A stretch of 39,338 nucleotides of DNA from Oscillospiraceae bacterium. GTDB lineage: Bacteria > Bacillota > Clostridia > Oscillospirales > CAG-382. The position numbers were made by a program, and so were the translations under genes. A model generated the notes under the pieces. The model made no database searches, was not told where the DNA came from, and saw nothing but the letters and a program-made list of their open reading frames with translations. Shown here one piece after another: positions 35,145 through 39,338 of the stretch (positions are counted from its first letter, which is position 1; each line of letters opens with the position of its first letter). The stretch lies in assembly GCA_015064945.1 (NCBI GenBank), contig SVRF01000017.1:1-39338 (forward strand), written 5' to 3'.

Positions 35145-36342
35145 ATCCTCTTTTGTTTACTTTATAACTGCAATTTTTGCTAAGCCTCTCGGTAGAACAT
35201 CTTTTAATACGGTCTATAACTATATCGCCGCTGCCCATAACGCGAACATCCGCTTCGGAAACCGCAAGCTCTTTGCCGTTAAAGCTGCCGCTGCCGCAAA
35301 TATCAAGCTTAAGCTTTTCAAGCTGACCGCCTGCACATATATCTCCGCTGCCTGCTACTTTTGCTTCAAAGCTGTTAACTGCCTTGCTTATATTTATGTC
35401 GCCGCTCCCTGCCACGGATGCGTATATATCTTTCCCTTCGCCTATGCTGACATCACCGCTGCCGCTTACGGAAATGCTTCCGCTTTCCTTAACGATGCCG
35501 AGGTCTAAATCTCCGCTGCCCGCTATCTTTGCGGAAAGCCTGTGGCAGCCCTCAGCTTTTATGTCTCCGCTGCCCGATATGCTAAAGCTAAGCATCTCAA
35601 ACCAAGGTGTTATTTCACAATCGGCAGAACCGCTTACGGAAAGGCTTAGCTCCTTACCGTTTTCAAAGGGAAGATGTAAAAACAGCTTGTTGTCGCTTCT
35701 GCCGTTATAACTTCTGCCCGTTTTTGCGGAAAGCGACAGACACCCACCGTCAACGGCAAGCTCCAAGGCGTCGATAAACTCCCCATCGCCCTCCGCCTCA
35801 ATATGTGCCTCTCTGCCCTCTATGCTGCATATTTTCACCTCTGCCGGGAACGCCAAATGTATATTAAGGCTGTCAAATGCATTCTTTGTCATTTTTGTAT
35901 AGAATTTTCTGTCTTGTGTCTTTTTTCGCACCGCATCCGCCTCGTAAAACCGTATTTCTCCCCTGCCCTTGTTAATAACTATCCCGTTTGCAAAATGTGC
36001 CTCGCTACCGTCAGCGAAGAATATGTCCCTGCCGTCGGCGCTGATGTTAGCCCCATTTTTATCGGAATAACAGCCTGTATTTTCAAAAGCGCAAATAAAG
36101 GGCAAGCCCTCAAAGATATCGGAAAAGGCTTGTGCCTGCTCCTCTTTGACACCAAACAAAGCATCAAGGGACAAACCGAGTATTGAAGCAATATCAGGTA
36201 AAAGAGCCACATCGGGAAAGCCCACGTCATTCTCCCACTTGCTTACCGCCTGCGGTGTAATTCCAAGCTTTGCGGCAAAGGCTTCCTGCGTCAGTCCTGC
36301 ACTGCGCCTTGCCTCCGTAATAAGTTTACCTATCTTTTTCAT
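35143..36342 (-). CDS. XRE regulator fused to a GIN/DUF2807-like beta-helix domain, 399 aa
   Basis: Residues ~1-65 are an XRE helix-turn-helix (LITEARRSAGLTQEAFAA, then ITPQAVSKWE), which should bind DNA. A middle part (~70-150) is not recognised. From ~150 to 385 the sequence is a series of about eight rungs of ~20 residues, each carrying SGSGD, AGSGD or a close variant. This pattern is typical of the DUF2807/GIN (head GIN) right-handed beta-helix. Such domains are mostly found in exported proteins; here there is no signal peptide or membrane helix, so it is probably cytoplasmic and may bind a ligand or form oligomers. Function is unknown. Promoter at 36375-36403. Confidence 0.85.
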   Translation of the reverse strand: MKKIGKLITEARRSAGLTQEAFAAKLGITPQAVSKWENDVGFPDVALLPDIASILGLSLDALFGVKEEQAQAFSDIFEGLPFICAFENTGCYSDKNGANISADGRDIFFADGSEAHFANGIVINKGRGEIRFYEADAVRKKTQDRKFYTKMTKNAFDSLNIHLAFPAEVKICSIEGREAHIEAEGDGEFIDALELAVDGGCLSLSAKTGRSYNGRSDNKLFLHLPFENGKELSLSVSGSADCEITPWFEMLSFSISGSGDIKAEGCHRLSAKIAGSGDLDLGIVKESGSISVSGSGDVSIGEGKDIYASVAGSGDINISKAVNSFEAKVAGSGDICAGGQLEKLKLDICGSGSFNGKELAVSEADVRVMGSGDIVIDRIKRCSTERLSKNCSYKVNKRG

Positions 36343-36374
36343 AAAACGCCCCGCCTTTCTTTTGCCGTATCTTG

Positions 36375-36403
36375 ATTATACCGCAAAACCGACCCACTTA
36401 CAA
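36375..36403 (-). promoter_or_regulatory. Promoter of the XRE-GIN gene
   Basis: On the minus strand, TTGTAA (36403-36398) is followed by a 17-base spacer and TATAAT (36380-36375), 33 bases upstream of the start codon. Confidence 0.75.
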
Positions 36404-36507
36404 TAACGGCTTAGTTTAGCTTCTCGGAGAAAAAAGCCCTGTTTTGCCGATTTTTTCTTCGGCGCTCAACCTGCAGTTGCAAAAGGCTTTATCAACCGAA
36501 AGTTGTG

Positions 36508-37269
36508 TTATTTCTTCCTTGCCACAAGCATAAATCTGTGGGTTTTTGTTTCCACATATCCCTGCTTTTCTACCAGCTCTTGCGCTTTAAGCAAGCCCTG
36601 CAGGTGACTGTCTACGGTAAAAGAGGGAAACTCCCATTCTATAATACGGGCAAACCACACTATAGCCCCCACATCGTAAAAACGCATGGGGCGAAAATGC
36701 TCTGCCGCTTGCAAAACCTCAAAGCCTGCGTTTTCAAACGCCGCCTTAACGCTGTTAAGGAGTTGTTCGGGGAACGGAACGGGCACATCGCCAAGCAACA
36801 GCTCAACAAGCTCTCGGTCGTTATAGGCGCCCACCTGCTGGGTAATGAAAAGTCCGCCCCTTTTAAGCACCCTGTGTATCTCCTTGGGATTAAAATCCCC
36901 GTGGCGGTCGATAACCACATCGAAAGCGCCGTCTTCAAAGGGCAATGCTCCCTTGCCGTCCGCCTGCTTGAAATCCACACCCAAGGGTACAAGCTTCTCG
37001 CGGCACAGCGCCACATTGGGCGGATAATTTTCCGTTGCGGCGGTATTGCAAAAGGGGTGTCCAAGGGACAAAAGGAACTCACCGCCGCCTGTATCTATAT
37101 CCAAAAGCCGCATGTCTTCTTGCAGGTGTTCTTTTATTACCGTTTTGTAATCCCACGGCAGCTCACCTATCTCCGCGTGTCTGTCTGCAATATACGAAAA
37201 ATCCCAGCCCTTTATCTTTGCCACGGACTCCTCACTGTGCCAGTATTCAATAAGCTTTTCCAAATCCAT
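36508..37269 (-). CDS. Class I SAM-dependent methyltransferase, 253 aa
   Basis: The Rossmann-type SAM-binding motif I is LLDIDTGGGE (residues 55-64), followed by an acidic ATENYPPN loop and a FDVVIDRHGDF motif IV. The GGLFITQQVG strand is also typical of Methyltransf_11 enzymes. The last ~60 residues (IIEWEFPSFTVDSHL to THRFMLVARKK) resemble a group of clostridial small-molecule or antibiotic-tolerance-like methyltransferases, but the substrate cannot be read. GGGGGTG precedes the ATG. It is divergent from the second MATE gene. Confidence 0.85.
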   Translation of the reverse strand: MDLEKLIEYWHSEESVAKIKGWDFSYIADRHAEIGELPWDYKTVIKEHLQEDMRLLDIDTGGGEFLLSLGHPFCNTAATENYPPNVALCREKLVPLGVDFKQADGKGALPFEDGAFDVVIDRHGDFNPKEIHRVLKRGGLFITQQVGAYNDRELVELLLGDVPVPFPEQLLNSVKAAFENAGFEVLQAAEHFRPMRFYDVGAIVWFARIIEWEFPSFTVDSHLQGLLKAQELVEKQGYVETKTHRFMLVARKK

Positions 37270-37286
37270 ACAATCACCCCCTGGAA

Positions 37287-37316
37287 ATTATACTATAAAA
37301 CCAACTCTTTTTGCAA
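37287..37316 (-). promoter_or_regulatory. Promoter of the methyltransferase gene
   Basis: On the minus strand, TTGCAA (37316-37311) is followed by an 18-base spacer and TATAAT (37292-37287), 18 bases upstream of the start codon. Confidence 0.7.
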
Positions 37317-37336
37317 CTGAATTTTGGTCTCAGCCC

Positions 37337-37365
37337 TTGCATATTTCCTTAAAATATGGTAAAAT
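37337..37365 (+). promoter_or_regulatory. Promoter of the second MATE gene
   Basis: TTGCAT at 37337-37342 is followed by a 17-base spacer and TAAAAT at 37360-37365. Transcription should start at about 37372, the first base or so of the MITE, so the whole MITE becomes part of the leader RNA. Confidence 0.75.
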
Positions 37366-37370
37366 CCCTA

Positions 37371-37664
37371 GCCAAAGCATTGTAATCCGAACCAGCTTTT
37401 CAGGGTCGGATTTCCGCCGCTACTGTGTCAAAATGCTCGTGAATACGTACAGTATTCACTCCGCTTTTTCCTTGTATCAACAAAAATCTGCCACCTGAAA
37501 AGTCGAAAGACCCAAAAGGAGCTGAATTTTGAGGAAATTTCAATAGCGTTAGCGGTTTGAGGACGAAGCAATACTTTCCGTATTGCAAGGACGAAAAATT
37601 AAAATTTGCCGAAAAGCATTGCGTTTCAGCCCTTTTGGGCCGGTTCGGATTGCAATGCTTTGGC
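37371..37664. mobile_element. 294-base MITE with ~26-base terminal inverted repeats and TA target duplication
   Basis: The left end (GCCAAAGCATTG through AATCCGAACCAGC) and the right end (GCCGGTTCGGATT through CAATGCTTTGGC) are inverted copies with only about two mismatches. The element is bounded by TA on both sides (37369-37370 and 37665-37666), as for Tc1/mariner or IS630-type elements. It contains no reading frame for a transposase. An internal copy of the end motif (AAAGCATTG at ~37613) makes the last ~54 bases a palindrome by themselves, and the same unit occurs alone at 18813-18867. A GTGAATAC/GTATTCAC hairpin lies inside. This is the only content of the 419-base gap before the MATE gene. 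Confidence 0.85.
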
Positions 37665-37688
37665 TACGCCCACGGGAGGAAAAGACCA

Positions 37689-39074
37689 ATGTTTAAAAAG
37701 CTTATCGGCGACAGACGCTTTTACCGCAGAGTAATACTGCTTATGTTGCCTATTCTTATACAAAACGGAATAACAAACTTTGTTAATATGCTGGACAACC
37801 TTATGGTCGGTCAGGTAGGACAGACGGAGATGATTGGCGTTTCCGTAGCCAACCAGCTTATATTTGTGTATAATCTTTGCATTTTCGGTGCGGTGTCGGG
37901 TGCGGGTATTTTCGGTGCACAGTTTTTCGGCAACGGCGACCACAAGGGGCTTAGGGATACTTTCCGCTTTAAGCTGCTGTTTTGTACCGCGCTTACGGTT
38001 TTGGTTACGGCACTGTTCTTCTTTTACGATGACGGGCTTATAGGGCTTTACCTGAAGGGCGAGGGCACTGCAGAGGATGCGGCGGCATCTCTTTTGGCAG
38101 GCAAGGAATATCTTAGAATAATGCTTGTAGGGCTTATTCCTGCAGCGATAGTGCAATGCTATGCCAGCACACTCAGAGAGACGGGGCAGACCGCGCCGCC
38201 TATGCTTGCGGGGATAATTGCGGTTTTTGTTAACCTTGTGCTGAACTATGTACTTATCTTCGGTAACTTTGGTGCACCTGAGCTCGGTGTGGCAGGTGCG
38301 GCCATAGCTACGGTGATATCCCGTTTTGCGGAGCTTATTGTGCTTGTTTTGTGGACACACCGCAACCGCCACACGGAAGCAAACCGATTTGTAATAGGTG
38401 CTTTCAAGAGCCTTAGGGTGCCTATGGACTTAATAAAGAGAATTGCCGCAAAAGGTATGCCACTTATGCTTAACGAGACCATGTGGGCGGCGGGCATTGC
38501 CTTTGTTAACCGCTGTTATTCAAGCGAAGGGCTGGATGTGGTAGCGGCAAACAATATTGTGCAGACCTTCTTTAACGTGTTCTCTGTAGCCTTTATGGCA
38601 GTGGGCGTTGCCATCGGCATAGTGGTCGGTCAGCTTCTTGGGGCAGGAAAAACAGAAGAAGCCAAGGACTCTGCAATAAAGCTTATCGCCTTCTCCATAG
38701 CAGTAAGTCTTGCGGTAATGCTTCTCTTTATCCTTTGTGCTGAGTTTATACCCAACTTTTACGAGATAACACCCGAGGTAAAACTGCTTTCCACAAGAAT
38801 GATGCAGATTTGTGCCTTGGCTATGCCTCTTGATGCGTTTGCGCATGCGTCGTACTTTACATTACGCTCAGGCGGGGAGGCACTTATAACAATAATCTTC
38901 GACTCGGGCTTTGTGTGGGCGGTAAGCGTGCCCGTTGCCTTTATACTGTGCGAGCACACGCCCCTTACAATTCTGCCCATATACGCAATATGCCAAGGGC
39001 TTAACGGCATAAAGTGCCTTATAGGCGGCGTATTTGTTAAAAAAGGCAAATGGATTAAAAAAATAGTAGAATAA
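37689..39074 (+). CDS. MATE family efflux protein, 461 aa
   Basis: This is a second MATE exporter, of a branch different from the one at 4776. About twelve hydrophobic segments, the N-terminal VILLMLPILIQNGITNFVNM and LDNLMVGQVGQTEM stretches, and the GAGIFGAQFFGNGD loop are typical. The ATG at 37689 has GGGAGG eight bases upstream. A longer in-frame version would begin inside the MITE and is not believable. The substrate is unknown. Transcription should begin at the promoter in front of the MITE, giving a structured leader of about 320 bases. Confidence 0.93.
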   Translation: MFKKLIGDRRFYRRVILLMLPILIQNGITNFVNMLDNLMVGQVGQTEMIGVSVANQLIFVYNLCIFGAVSGAGIFGAQFFGNGDHKGLRDTFRFKLLFCTALTVLVTALFFFYDDGLIGLYLKGEGTAEDAAASLLAGKEYLRIMLVGLIPAAIVQCYASTLRETGQTAPPMLAGIIAVFVNLVLNYVLIFGNFGAPELGVAGAAIATVISRFAELIVLVLWTHRNRHTEANRFVIGAFKSLRVPMDLIKRIAAKGMPLMLNETMWAAGIAFVNRCYSSEGLDVVAANNIVQTFFNVFSVAFMAVGVAIGIVVGQLLGAGKTEEAKDSAIKLIAFSIAVSLAVMLLFILCAEFIPNFYEITPEVKLLSTRMMQICALAMPLDAFAHASYFTLRSGGEALITIIFDSGFVWAVSVPVAFILCEHTPLTILPIYAICQGLNGIKCLIGGVFVKKGKWIKKIVE

Positions 39075-39089
39075 CCACTCCGTTGAAAA

Positions 39090-39111
39090 AAGCACTGCTC
39101 TCGCAGTGCTT
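39090..39111 (-). terminator. Hairpin beside the right-end repeat
   Basis: AAGCACTGC and GCAGTGCTT form a perfect 9-base stem around TCTC. The A-run before it is a T-run on the minus strand, so it is a good terminator for transcripts entering from the right end. It could also stabilise the 3' end of the MATE mRNA. Confidence 0.7.
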
Positions 39112-39337
39112 CAAGCTGATGACAAACTTGTCATCAGCTTGGCAGAGTGCTGAGAAAGAGTTCAGACAAGACGAACCGAGGCGAGAACTGTACCGACGTA
39201 CTGTGAGCCGAGGTTCGTTTTGAACGAAAAAATACAATATAATGCAGAAAAGTCAGGGGGTGCGTCCCTGACTTTTCATCTTTGTGTGTAATTATATTTT
39301 TCTTTTTTCGTGGTCTGTGCCTTTGTCAGCGGTCTGA
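39110..39337 (-). repeat. Right copy of the 227-base repeat
   Basis: This is the inverted partner of 11-237. The stem AAAAGTCAGGG/CCCTGACTTTT is kept while its loop is changed. Together with the left copy it frames the entire window. No gene is seen in it; the short frame it contains has the same spurious translation as in the left copy. Confidence 0.8.
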
Positions 39338-39338
39338 A

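Noticed and set aside
37557..37688. N-terminal extension of the second MATE protein
   Set aside because: It would be encoded by the MITE, has no family similarity, and a strong ribosome binding site marks the ATG at 37689.

Overview
The window looks like one contig from an anaerobic, uncultivated-type Firmicute of class Clostridia, probably a gut Oscillospirales/Ruminococcaceae-like organism. The signs are AGGAGG-type ribosome binding sites, TTGACA/TATAAT promoters with 17-base spacers, oxygen detoxification by a flavodiiron/rubredoxin system, a permuted GH3 beta-glucosidase of the kind known from rumen clostridia, IS200, clostridial-style interspersed palindromic repeats, and Ser/Glu-rich linkers on surface lipoproteins. 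This placement is inference; no rRNA or tRNA gene was seen.

Layout. Both ends carry the same ~227-base repeat in opposite orientation, each copy followed by a different hairpin. Next on the minus strand (291-4596) come a GH3 glycosidase, a flavodiiron protein fused to a flavin-reductase/rubredoxin module, and a small free rubredoxin. A plus-strand run (4776-11045) holds a MATE exporter, azlC-azlD (branched-chain amino acid export), metF, a detached MetH-activation domain and a shortened cobalamin-dependent metH. From 11088 to 13388 lies a possible signalling set: sigma factor, membrane protein, secreted Cys-rich protein and XRE regulator. From 13499 to about 14640 there is no gene but three copies of a complex palindromic repeat. 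From 14671 to 20118 come an envelope/tRNA group: two related SGNH-type lipoproteins, the CCA-adding enzyme, a beta-lactamase-like serine protein and a small unknown protein.

The centre is a 14-kb one-direction arginine cluster (20301-34329): argG-argH-argC-argJ-argB-argD-argF-carA-carB and a DmpA/P1-type peptidase. It encodes the whole acetyl-cycle route from glutamate plus carbamoyl phosphate to arginine. Two parts are abnormal. CarA has lost the catalytic Cys (Gly245) and His (Tyr327) of its glutaminase triad, so the synthase should depend on free ammonia. CarB runs without a stop into a complete diaminopimelate-epimerase-like domain (residues 1063-1339) in which the first catalytic Cys is Ser and other substrate-site residues are changed. 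This degenerate CarA plus CarB-DapF-like fusion is the best candidate for something undescribed.

After the arginine cluster come an IS200-type insertion (~34340-35090), an XRE regulator fused to a GIN/DUF2807-like beta-helix, a SAM methyltransferase, and a second MATE exporter whose promoter is separated from the gene by a 294-base MITE.
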